A stretch of DNA of 9,795 bases from an uncultured Porphyromonadaceae bacterium (GCA_900542255.1 UQMR01000078.1:1-9795), one strand, 5' to 3'. Counted from the stretch's first letter, positions 1-6,455 are shown. A program made the numbers and translations. The notes: generated by a model not told the origin, from the sequence alone.

Positions 1-1427
1 TATGCAAGCCCCAAACCGAAGCCCTTCACGTCGTGTCTGTTACCGGTGGATACACGATAGAACTTATCGAATATTTTCTTAATATCTTCTTTCTTTATGC
101 CTATACCGTTGTCTTGTATAGATATTTCTACCTTATCGCCATGCGTACGTGTGCGAATAAACAGCTCTAACGCGACATCTTCGCGGCGATACTTCACGGC
201 ATTGTCCAACAGATTGAATATGACATTGGTAAAGTGCATCTCATCGACCGACACAATCATATCCTCGGCCGACAAGTCGGCATCGATAGTACCGCCGAAC
301 TTCTCGACCTTGATTTTGAACGTGCTCATTACGTTGGCAATCAAGTCGTTGACATCCACCTCGTGCAGTTTCAGCTGTGTCCGCTGCCTGTCGAACATCG
401 ACATCTGCAAGACTTTCTCCACTTGAAGGCGCAAGCGCTTCGTCTCGTCGTTTATCACCCCCGATATATGCTTAAACATGCCGGGGCTCTTGGTGACGGT
501 CGGGTCGTTGAGCATCTGCGCTGCCAACGATATGGTAGAAATCGGCGTCTTGAACTCATGCGTCATGTTGTTGATAAAGTCGTTTTTCATCTCTGTAAGT
601 TTCTTCTGCCTGAACACGACAATTATCGTAAACGTAAAAGTCACCAGCATGATGAATGTAAAAATAAACGAAGGTATCATGAAGCGCACCGAATCGAAAA
701 TATAATCGTTCTGCGTAGGGAAGTAGACGCGCAAAGAGTTACGCCTGCCCGGCGGGTCATTGGGAAAGATAATTTGCGAAAAGAGCAAATTCCCCGATAC
801 CGCAGGGTCGTACCCCTGACTGTTGTACACTATCTTGCCTTTGTTATTTATAATGGCAAACCGGAAAGGCAGATTAAGCCCGTTATTCTCGAGCTCGGTC
901 TGCAAGTAACTGTCCAACTTGTCTACATTGATGCGCTCCATGACGGGGCGGGTACCGGCTCGCGACAAGATGCTTAGTATCACATCGTTGAGAACGCCTC
1001 GCTGATAGAGATATTGCCCTTTGAGCAACTCCTGCATGTGCTTGTACTTGTCCATGAGCGGCGTGCTCCTGCCTCCCGACGAGGGTAGCGACGGAGATTT
1101 TATCATTGGCGGTACAGTGCTAAACGGGAACGTTATAGTCGTACCGTCGGGAGCCGTTATAGAGAGTTGCGGTATCACCACTTCGCTCGTTACATCCTCT
1201 TCGTAAGCCGAGAGCAACTCTTCGTCTATCGCTTCGGCAAGATATGCGCGTGTCTCATCACGTTCGAGCGAGGTAGATACGGCATAGAGGCTGCGTTTTA
1301 CAGCCTCGGTAAACTGCTCCTTGCGCATCTTTATCATGTTTTCCATATACATGAACTGCGTCAGAAGCAGCCCTATGAATGTGGCCGCCATAGTGATAGT
1401 CAGAAACCATATCGTCGATTTTTTCAT
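1..1427 (-). CDS. Sensor histidine kinase, two-component system (3' partial)
   Basis: Membrane-bound sensor kinase that autophosphorylates on histidine and passes the phosphate to a response regulator, probably encoded just beyond the left edge. 475 codons are present. A first membrane helix spans about residues 5-26, an extracytoplasmic sensor region about 27-246 with no recognised domain, and a second helix about 247-271. The cytoplasmic part has an H-box NNMTHEFKTPIS with phospho-acceptor His290, an N-box NLLDNAVKYR near 405-414, a G1 box DNGIGI near 438, an F-box FDKFYRV near 450, and a G2 box GFGLGLA at 469-475, where the window cuts it. The first ATG of the frame is used; an in-frame TGA lies 27 bases upstream. 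It follows fusA2 on the same strand but is separated by a terminator and has its own promoter candidate. The architecture resembles the RprX-type kinases of Bacteroides; assignment to RprX itself is inference. Confidence 0.93.
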   Translation of the reverse strand, partial: MKKSTIWFLTITMAATFIGLLLTQFMYMENMIKMRKEQFTEAVKRSLYAVSTSLERDETRAYLAEAIDEELLSAYEEDVTSEVVIPQLSITAPDGTTITFPFSTVPPMIKSPSLPSSGGRSTPLMDKYKHMQELLKGQYLYQRGVLNDVILSILSRAGTRPVMERINVDKLDSYLQTELENNGLNLPFRFAIINNKGKIVYNSQGYDPAVSGNLLFSQIIFPNDPPGRRNSLRVYFPTQNDYIFDSVRFMIPSFIFTFIMLVTFTFTIIVVFRQKKLTEMKNDFINNMTHEFKTPISTISLAAQMLNDPTVTKSPGMFKHISGVINDETKRLRLQVEKVLQMSMFDRQRTQLKLHEVDVNDLIANVMSTFKIKVEKFGGTIDADLSAEDMIVSVDEMHFTNVIFNLLDNAVKYRREDVALELFIRTRTHGDKVEISIQDNGIGIKKEDIKKIFDKFYRVSTGNRHDVKGFGLGLA

Positions 1428-1558
1428 GCTTTCACTTTCTTTTTTTACCTTCTTTCATAGGAGTATAGAGGCTGTTTTTTATGAAACAAACAAACTATTT
1501 AGTATTTATGTTTACAAATGGTAAAAAGCTACGCCCGCCTCCTATTAACATTACACTG

Positions 1559-1589
1559 CAAAATTAACAAATGAATGTTTAACAACAAA
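1559..1589 (-). promoter_or_regulatory. Probable promoter of the histidine kinase gene
   Basis: On the minus strand, TTTG (1589-1586) is followed after exactly 19 bases by TAATTTTG (1566-1559), matching the Bacteroides -33/-7 consensus TTTG-N19-TAnnTTTG. It would start transcription near 1552 and leave a leader of about 125 bases before the ATG at 1427. The -33 TTTG is the last four bases of the fusA2 terminator stem. A weaker alternative, TAGTTTG at 1497-1491, has a poorer fit. Confidence 0.5.
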
Positions 1590-1620
1590 AGAGCTGCCTT
1601 AAAAAAAAGCAGCTCTTTTG
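1586..1620 (-). terminator. Rho-independent terminator of fusA2
   Basis: A perfect 12-bp inverted repeat has arms CAAAAGAGCTGC (1586-1597) and GCAGCTCTTTTG (1609-1620) around an 11-base loop. On the minus strand the GC-rich part of the stem ends in TTTT. It lies about 60 bases past the fusA2 stop codon and before the kinase gene, so the two genes are probably mostly separate transcripts. The symmetry would also let it stop antisense transcription. Confidence 0.85.
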
Positions 1621-1679
1621 GATTATTTAACCTTGTATTTAACTTCAATCCGCGCCTTGCGAAAAGAAGAAATTGGGGA

Positions 1680-3836
1680 TTATTCGTCTGTTTGCTCGGC
1701 CTGATATGCTTTCAGCAACTTGTCTTGCACATCGCCGGGAACCAGCTCGTAAGATGCAAACTTCATCGTAAACGATGAGCGTCCGCCCGTGATAGAGCTA
1801 AGCGATGTGGAGTAAGATGCCATCTCTTTCAGAGGCACTTTGGCCGATATTTTCTCAAATCCTTTTTCGCTTGTCATACCCATAATAATGGCACGACGAC
1901 CTTGCAAATCGCTCATGACGTCGCCCATCTTGTCGCCGGGCACAAGCACCTCTACATCGTATACCGGTTCCAGAATCTTCGGGCCGGCATTGCGGAATGC
2001 TTCGCTGAAAGCATTGCGGGCTGCCAGGCGGAAGGATATTTCATTGGAATCTACCGGGTGCATCTTACCGTCGTAGATGCATACGCGCACGTCGCGTGCA
2101 TACGAACCGGTAAGCGGGCCTTGCTCCATGCGGTCCATCAAGCCTTTGACAATAGCGGGGATGAAACGTGCGTCTATCGCACCACCCACGATACTGTTTA
2201 TAACAACCAGCTTGCCTCCCCACTCCAAGTCGATGGTCTGCGTGTCGCGCACGCTCATACGGTATTCCTGGTTACCGAATTTGTAGGTGTCGGGGGCGGG
2301 CATTCCGTCGTAATAGGGTTCTACTATAAGGTGTACCTCGCCAAACTGACCGGCACCACCCGATTGTTTTTTGTGACGATAGTCGGCACGCGCCGGTTTC
2401 GTGATGGTTTCACGATAGGGAATGCGCGGTTCGAGGAATTCAACGGGCAGCTTGTCGTTGTTCTCGATACGCCATTTGAGGGTACGCAAGTGGAACTCAC
2501 CTTGTCCCGATACGATAGTTTGTTTCAACTCTTTCGATTGCACGACTTCCCATGTGGGGTCTTCTTCGTGCATACGGGTCAATATCTCGCTCAGCTTCTC
2601 GGCATCGGCCTCGTTGACAGGCTTGATGGCTCGCTGGAACTTGGGCGCCGGATAGCGGACAAAATCAAATACATACTCACAACCTTTTTCATTGAGCGTA
2701 TTGCCCGTACGTACATCTTTGAGTTTTACACTCGCGCCTATGTCGCCGGCTACCAGTTGCTCTACCTTGGTTCTCAACTGTCCGCACACGCAGAATATCT
2801 GGGCCATGCGCTCGCGGCTGCCGCGATTCATATTTTGAAGGTCGTCGCCCTCTTTCAATACGCCCGACATTACCTTGAAGTAGTAAACCTCACCGATATG
2901 CGGCTCGACACTCGTTTTGAAAACAAAGATACTTGCAGGGCCGTCGGAGCTGGGTGCCACTTCTACGCCATCGGTGGTTACCGGATTGGGCATATCGTTT
3001 ACAAACGGCACTACATTGCCGAGGAATTCCATCATACGGCGCACACCCATGTCGCGCAATGCGCTCACACAGAATACCGGGAAGATACTGCGTGTAACCA
3101 GTCCTTTGCGTATACCTTCGCGCATCTCGTCCTCGGTGAGAGAGCCTTGGTCGAAGAATTTCTCCATCAACGTCTCGTCGTTCTCGGCTGCGGCCTCTAC
3201 CAGCTTCTGATTCAACTCCCTGGCCTTAGGCATCTCCTCCTCGGGAATTTCCGAGATGGTAGGAACTCCGCCATCGGGACCCCAGCTGTATTTCTTCATC
3301 AACAATACGTCAATCATGGAATTGAACGTGGGACCGCACGACAAGGGATATTGTACTTGTACTACCCGATTGCCGAAATGCTCGCGCAGCTGTTCCAGCG
3401 AGTTTTCATAATCGGCTTTCTCGCCATCGAGCTGGTTCATGGCAAATATGACAGGCTTCTCCATGCGCTCGGCCGTGCGGAATATGTTTTGTGTGCCTAC
3501 CTCGACACCATATTGCGAGTCTATCACTATCACGCCCGTATCGGTCACGCTCAATGCCGTAATGGCTCCTCCCACAAAGTCATCGGCTCCGGGACAGTCT
3601 ATCACATTGAGCTTCTTGTTGAGGAACTCGGCATAAAATACCGTAGGGAATACCGAGTAACCATACTCTTTCTCTACGGGGAAATAGTCGGTCACGGTAT
3701 TGCCTGCTTCGACACTTCCTCTGCGTTTTATCACGCCACACTCGTAAAGCATAGCTTCAGCGAGGGTGGTCTTACCGGCTCCTTTACTTCCCAAAAGGGC
3801 AATGTTTTTGATTTCTTGTGAATTATAGACCTTCAT
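1680..3836 (-). CDS. fusA2: Elongation factor G paralog EF-G2 (GTPase-deficient type)
   Basis: Ribosomal translocation factor of the EF-G family, 718 residues with all five domains: G domain about 1-290, II about 300-385, III about 400-475, IV about 476-600, V about 605-710. The P-loop GSKGAGKTT (16-24) keeps GKT but lacks the usual His and Asp of AHIDAGKT. The G3 motif DxPGH is DCPGA, so the catalytic His is Ala84. G4 NKxD is NQLD (134-137), and the switch I RGITI segment reads YGYSV (58-62). The domain IV tip is intact, with SGGAGQFG and HPVDSNE including His593, equivalent to the translocation-critical E. coli His583. In B. thetaiotaomicron the paralog EF-G2 supports translocation without GTP hydrolysis, accumulates in carbon starvation and is under control of the regulator Cur; equivalence here is inferred from these substitutions. 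The start is the first ATG, directly before the conserved KNIALLG strand. Confidence 0.93.
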   Translation of the reverse strand: MKVYNSQEIKNIALLGSKGAGKTTLAEAMLYECGVIKRRGSVEAGNTVTDYFPVEKEYGYSVFPTVFYAEFLNKKLNVIDCPGADDFVGGAITALSVTDTGVIVIDSQYGVEVGTQNIFRTAERMEKPVIFAMNQLDGEKADYENSLEQLREHFGNRVVQVQYPLSCGPTFNSMIDVLLMKKYSWGPDGGVPTISEIPEEEMPKARELNQKLVEAAAENDETLMEKFFDQGSLTEDEMREGIRKGLVTRSIFPVFCVSALRDMGVRRMMEFLGNVVPFVNDMPNPVTTDGVEVAPSSDGPASIFVFKTSVEPHIGEVYYFKVMSGVLKEGDDLQNMNRGSRERMAQIFCVCGQLRTKVEQLVAGDIGASVKLKDVRTGNTLNEKGCEYVFDFVRYPAPKFQRAIKPVNEADAEKLSEILTRMHEEDPTWEVVQSKELKQTIVSGQGEFHLRTLKWRIENNDKLPVEFLEPRIPYRETITKPARADYRHKKQSGGAGQFGEVHLIVEPYYDGMPAPDTYKFGNQEYRMSVRDTQTIDLEWGGKLVVINSIVGGAIDARFIPAIVKGLMDRMEQGPLTGSYARDVRVCIYDGKMHPVDSNEISFRLAARNAFSEAFRNAGPKILEPVYDVEVLVPGDKMGDVMSDLQGRRAIIMGMTSEKGFEKISAKVPLKEMASYSTSLSSITGGRSSFTMKFASYELVPGDVQDKLLKAYQAEQTDE

Positions 3837-3874
3837 AATATCGACTTTTAAGGTTATAAGTATATATTGGTTTA

Positions 3875-3900
3875 CGCTATCGCTTTTTTTTGCGAAAGCG
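3875..3900 (-). promoter_or_regulatory. Hairpin with A8 loop in the fusA2 5' leader
   Basis: On the minus strand CGCTTTCGC (3900-3892) pairs with GCGATAGCG (3883-3875), nine positions with one T-T mismatch, around a loop of eight A residues. It lies about 40-65 bases upstream of the fusA2 ATG, inside the predicted leader and close to the predicted transcript 5' end. It could stabilise the mRNA or influence initiation; the function is unknown. It is not a terminator on either strand, because the homopolymer is in the loop and not after the stem. Confidence 0.4.
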
Positions 3901-3904
3901 GCAG

Positions 3905-3935
3905 CAAATTATATAATTTATATGTATTGAGCAAA
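3905..3935 (-). promoter_or_regulatory. Probable fusA2 promoter
   Basis: On the minus strand, TTTG (3935-3932) lies 19 bases before ATAATTTG (3912-3905), the spacing of Bacteroides promoters. The -7 box departs from TAnnTTTG at its first two bases, although a TA precedes it by one base (TATAATTTG). An alternative -7 box with a perfect match, TAAGTTTG (3939-3932), overlaps the same TTTG but has no good -33 partner. Predicted leader: about 60 bases in the first case, about 90 in the second. Confidence 0.4.
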
Positions 3936-3943
3936 CTTACATT

Positions 3944-3961
3944 ATATGTTAGAAAACATAT
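3944..3961. promoter_or_regulatory. 18-bp palindrome, candidate operator upstream of fusA2
   Basis: ATATGTT (3944-3950) and AACATAT (3955-3961) form a perfect 7-bp inverted repeat around AGAA. The half-site spacing resembles sites of the CRP/FNR superfamily. It sits just upstream of the -33 element of the likely fusA2 promoter, centred roughly 54 bases before the predicted start, or overlaps the -33 region of the alternative promoter. In B. thetaiotaomicron fusA2 is activated by Cur, a CRP-like regulator; that this palindrome is its site is only a hypothesis. Confidence 0.4.
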
Positions 3962-3965
3962 TTTC

Positions 3966-4124
3966 TCATCCGCCTATGTAAAATGCTACGATTTGTAATC
4001 CTAACCAAAAACGCACAAGCGCTTTGTAGCATATTGCTGCCAATATGATCCACCACGCAAAACTACTGTTGACAATACATACGGCATAAAAAAGAGAGGC
4101 AATACCGTTTCTCATCTGTTTCAT
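3966..4124 (-). CDS. Possible small membrane protein, 52 residues
   Basis: Not recognised. The reading frame starts MKQMRNGIASLFYAV and ends IVAFYIGG before TGA. After a short basic head it is almost entirely hydrophobic, with likely membrane segments at about residues 7-20, 21-36 (AWWIILAAICYKALV) and 39-52, and with Cys16 and Cys32. The ATG is preceded by the A-rich AACAATAAAG, a typical initiation context in this phylum. It lies on the same strand as fusA2 and ends five bases before the palindrome at 3944-3961. A promoter-like element at 4413-4444 could transcribe it after a leader of about 280 bases. It could be a genuine small protein, the surviving end of a decayed longer membrane protein, or chance. 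Short length and lack of a recognised family keep confidence low. Confidence 0.35.
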   Translation of the reverse strand: MKQMRNGIASLFYAVCIVNSSFAWWIILAAICYKALVRFWLGLQIVAFYIGG

Positions 4125-4412
4125 CTTTATTGTTTATGCCCTTGTTCCCGATACGGGCCATTGCACTTATGAGACGTGGGAACTGTCGCCAATCTGACAC
4201 CCGGTATCGCCAAACACCGTATTCCGAATCGACTACAATACCCACGCTTATACTCATTGCACCCTGCAACCCACACGATGGGCTGCAACAGTACAACAAA
4301 CATCAAGTGCAGGCGTGTCACATCATCCTCGGAATAGAAAATTTGGCGAATTTCGGTGTCAAGGATAAGGCAAACGCCTCTAAAAACAAAAAGCCTACCG
4401 CTGTAAGCATTA
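4125..4412 (-). other. Non-coding stretch or decayed gene, with a stable hairpin
   Basis: No convincing complete gene is visible on either strand. On the minus strand, a hydrophobic open stretch (4410 to about 4318, starting MLTAVGFLFLEAFAL) ends at TGA. Another hydrophobic stretch (HLMFVVLLQPIVWVAG) continues in a different frame, and a third piece (SISVGIVVDSEYGVW) lies in the first frame again. This could be a frameshifted membrane-protein remnant leading into the 52-codon ORF. If transcribed, the minus-strand RNA can fold TGCAGCCCA (4287-4279) with TGGGTTGCA (4273-4265), nine pairs including one G-U, around a five-base loop. A competing hairpin at 4257-4269 shares the TTGCA arm. Confidence 0.25.
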
Positions 4413-4444
4413 CAAAGATAGTACATGACAAGCATATTTTGAAA
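4413..4444 (-). promoter_or_regulatory. Possible promoter reading toward the small ORF and fusA2
   Basis: On the minus strand TTTC (4444-4441) is followed after 20 bases by TATCTTTG (4420-4413), an exact -7 consensus with a one-mismatch -33 box. Transcription would start near 4406 and run through the small ORF at 3966-4124 toward fusA2. It is divergent from the hemW promoter about 70 bases away. Confidence 0.35.
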
Positions 4445-4490
4445 CAGAGACTGTTTTTTTCTCTTTTTTTACGGCCTTATCCCGGTTTGT

Positions 4491-4521
4491 TTTCACATTC
4501 GCCCGCTATACATTACCTTTG
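4491..4521 (+). promoter_or_regulatory. Probable hemW promoter
   Basis: TTTC (4491-4494), 19 bases, then TACCTTTG (4514-4521): an exact -7 consensus with one mismatch in the -33 box. Two T7 runs (4454-4460 and 4464-4470) lie just upstream. The predicted start near 4528 leaves only about seven bases before the hemW ATG at 4535, a nearly leaderless mRNA. Confidence 0.5.
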
Positions 4522-4534
4522 CGGGCAATATAGC

Positions 4535-5671
4535 ATGAGCGCACTGTATATACATATTCCATTCTGCCGCACCCGCTGCATATACTGCGACTTTCACTCG
4601 GGTACCGATATGTCGTTGCAGGAGAGATATATCGAAGCTCTCTGCACCGAGGCGGCTCTGCGGGCCGATGAGCTGCCGGCTCCCGTAGAGACACTTTACC
4701 TCGGCGGAGGCACCCCCTCACAACTGTCGCCTGCCCTGCTGCACAAACTCTTTACGGGCCTATCGCGGCATATCGAAACCGCCCACTGCATAGAGACTAC
4801 CATCGAGTGTAACCCCGACGACCTTACACCTTTATATATAGAGGCTCTTACGAAACTGCCCATCAACCGCATCAGCATGGGCATACAGAGCTTCGACGAT
4901 GGCGAGCTCCATTTTCTACGCCGCAGGCACACGGCACAGGCGGCTATCGATGCCGTAGAGCGATGCCGCAAAGCCGGGTTCGACAATATCAGTATCGACC
5001 TTATGTATTCGCTGCCGGGACAGACCTTGGAGGGGTGGCAGCACAACATAGAGAGAGCCATAGGCTTAGGTATCCAGCACATCTCGGCCTACGCGCTCTC
5101 ATACGAGGAGGGGACAACCCTGCACCGGCTTCGGCAAACGGGGGCGGTAAAAGAGTGCGACGAGGAGTTGTCCATTGCCATGTATGAGACTCTTATAGAG
5201 CGGTTGCAGGCGGCAGGGTTCGAGCAATATGAGATATCCAACTTTGCACTGCCGGGATATTACTCGCGCCACAACTCATCATATTGGCAAAACATACCCT
5301 ACCTCGGGCTGGGGGCTGCCGCACACAGCTACGACGGCTCGTGCCGCCGCAAAAACCCGCACCACACGCTGCAATATATACAAAGTATGGAAGAGTGCCG
5401 CTGTTGTTACAAAGAAGAGCGCCTCACGACCGACGACCGCTTCAACGATATGCTGCTTACCCGCCTGCGCACACGCCGCGGCATCGACTGCACAAAAGTC
5501 GCCTCCACCTTCGGCCCTGCGCTCGCCGGCTATCTGGCCCGGCAAGCCGCTCCATACTTGCGACAGGGCTCGATGGAATACGATGCACCATATCTGCGCA
5601 TCGCCCGCCACAGCATCTTTATCTCCGACAGCATTATCGCCGACCTCTTTCACATAGAAGAGGAGGCATAA
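4535..5671 (+). CDS. hemW: HemW, radical SAM heme chaperone
   Basis: Radical S-adenosylmethionine family protein that binds heme and delivers it to respiratory proteins; often misannotated as oxygen-independent coproporphyrinogen III oxidase. 378 residues, usual for the family. The [4Fe-4S] cluster motif CRTRCIYC uses Cys11, Cys15 and Cys18 and is followed by D-F, where true HemN has an additional Cys; this favours HemW. GGGTPS (57-62) is the SAM-binding motif, GIQSFDD lies near 127, and the family signature HNSSYW (246-251) is followed by GLGAAAHS. The C-terminal HemN_C region includes FNDMLLTRLRTRRGID. The frame stays open upstream to 4130, but that extension is unlike the family. The ATG at 4535 directly precedes the conserved YIHIPFC strand and lies just after the promoter. 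No clear terminator follows. Confidence 0.95.
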   Translation: MSALYIHIPFCRTRCIYCDFHSGTDMSLQERYIEALCTEAALRADELPAPVETLYLGGGTPSQLSPALLHKLFTGLSRHIETAHCIETTIECNPDDLTPLYIEALTKLPINRISMGIQSFDDGELHFLRRRHTAQAAIDAVERCRKAGFDNISIDLMYSLPGQTLEGWQHNIERAIGLGIQHISAYALSYEEGTTLHRLRQTGAVKECDEELSIAMYETLIERLQAAGFEQYEISNFALPGYYSRHNSSYWQNIPYLGLGAAAHSYDGSCRRKNPHHTLQYIQSMEECRCCYKEERLTTDDRFNDMLLTRLRTRRGIDCTKVASTFGPALAGYLARQAAPYLRQGSMEYDAPYLRIARHSIFISDSIIADLFHIEEEA

Positions 5672-5763
5672 GCCACCGCATATCCCCCGCCATACCCGGC
5701 AAAATAAGTAATTAAGATAAAAGCAACCGTAATTTTGCCACCAATACGACAGGAGGCAAGTTC

Positions 5764-5771
5764 TATCTTTG
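5764..5771 (+). promoter_or_regulatory. Possible -7 element of the flavodoxin gene
   Basis: TATCTTTG matches the Bacteroides -7 consensus exactly, in the gap between hemW and the flavodoxin gene. The expected -33 position (about 5741-5744, CCAA) does not match; the nearest TTTG (5734-5737) is too far upstream. Transcription would start near 5778, leaving a leader of about 60 bases. Confidence 0.35.
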
Positions 5772-5774
5772 TAT

Positions 5775-5808
5775 TGCCGTAAGATGTGACAAGAGAGATT
5801 CTACGGCA
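5775..5808 (+). repeat. Inverted repeat in the flavodoxin leader
   Basis: TGCCGTA (5775-5781) and TACGGCA (5802-5808) are perfect 7-bp inverted arms around 20 bases. They lie at and just after the predicted transcript start and before the ATG at 5839. The repeat could be a 5' hairpin or a split operator. No T-run follows, so it is not a terminator. Confidence 0.35.
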
Positions 5809-5838
5809 TGCCGATGAATCCCTTATAACAACCGCGAT

Positions 5839-6399
5839 ATGAACAAATTTCTATTAACTGTTGCAGCTGTATTCCTGACAGGGTTTACGGCCTGCTCACA
5901 AAAAGGAGAACAGAACGACATGAACAAGACTCACAGAACATTGGTCGCCTATTTCTCGGCAACCGGCACTACGGCGCGTGCGGCGCATATAATCGCAGAT
6001 GTAACAGGCAGTGAACTTTTTGTCATTGACCCGCAGACTCCCTATTCCAATGCCGACCTCAACTGGCACGACAAGCAATCTCGCAGCTCTGTGGAGATGG
6101 ACAACCCCAAGGCCCGCCCGGCACTGAAACTCACCCATGAAGAGATAGCCGGCTACGATACGGTTTTCATCGGATATCCTATATGGTGGGACCTTGCTCC
6201 AAGAATCATCAACACATTTATCGAAAGCCACGATTTGCAAGGGAAAATCCTTATTCCGTTTGCCACATCGGGCGGCAGCGGCATTGCAAACAGCGTCAAT
6301 GCCCTGAAAAAAGAGTATCCTGCCCTGCAATGGAGAGACGGCAAACTGCTGAACCGCACCGACCGCGAGACTGTAAAAGAGTGGATTGAAACGTTATAG
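5839..6399 (+). CDS. Flavodoxin family protein with lipoprotein signal
   Basis: FMN-binding electron carrier of the Flavodoxin_4 type, 186 residues. The N-terminus is a lipoprotein signal: a hydrophobic stretch LLTVAAVFLTGFTAC with lipobox Cys19, so the product is probably anchored in a membrane and faces the periplasm. The flavodoxin fold starts at about residue 34 with LVAYFSATGTTARAA, whose SATGTT (40-45) is the FMN phosphate loop. GYPIWWDLAP (112-121) is an aromatic loop next to the flavin and ATSGGSG (142-148) is the third binding loop. The redox partner is unknown. A second ATG (codon 28, position 5920) lies just before the fold and has AGGAGA at 5904-5909, ten bases upstream, so a cytoplasmic form is possible. 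It lies downstream of hemW in the same direction but with its own -7 box. Confidence 0.9.
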   Translation: MNKFLLTVAAVFLTGFTACSQKGEQNDMNKTHRTLVAYFSATGTTARAAHIIADVTGSELFVIDPQTPYSNADLNWHDKQSRSSVEMDNPKARPALKLTHEEIAGYDTVFIGYPIWWDLAPRIINTFIESHDLQGKILIPFATSGGSGIANSVNALKKEYPALQWRDGKLLNRTDRETVKEWIETL

Positions 6400-6455
6400 C
6401 CACCTACCCTGCATCGCCGCCGCATTATAAAACGGCCTGACTCTCCGACATACAC

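Noticed and set aside
234..977. Plus-strand open frame of 247 codons opposite the histidine kinase
   Set aside because: Antisense shadow of the kinase; all kinase motifs lie on the minus strand in the correct order.
1902..3821. Plus-strand open frame of 639 codons opposite fusA2
   Set aside because: It mirrors the fusA2 gene in an antisense frame kept open by codon bias; the translation is rich in His, Tyr and Leu and has no family features.
3875..3900. Terminator on the plus strand
   Set aside because: The T8 run is in the loop and not after the stem, and no plus-strand gene ends here.
4063..4435. Two overlapping minus-strand open frames (4063-4299 and 4127-4435) as complete genes
   Set aside because: Composition is Cys-rich and unlike a known family, the first codon of the longer one lies upstream of the best promoter start, and hydrophobic stretches switch frame. 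Kept only as a possible remnant or leader.
4130..4534. N-terminal extension of hemW
   Set aside because: The extra 135 codons do not resemble HemW, precede a good promoter, and the family starts at YIHIPFC.
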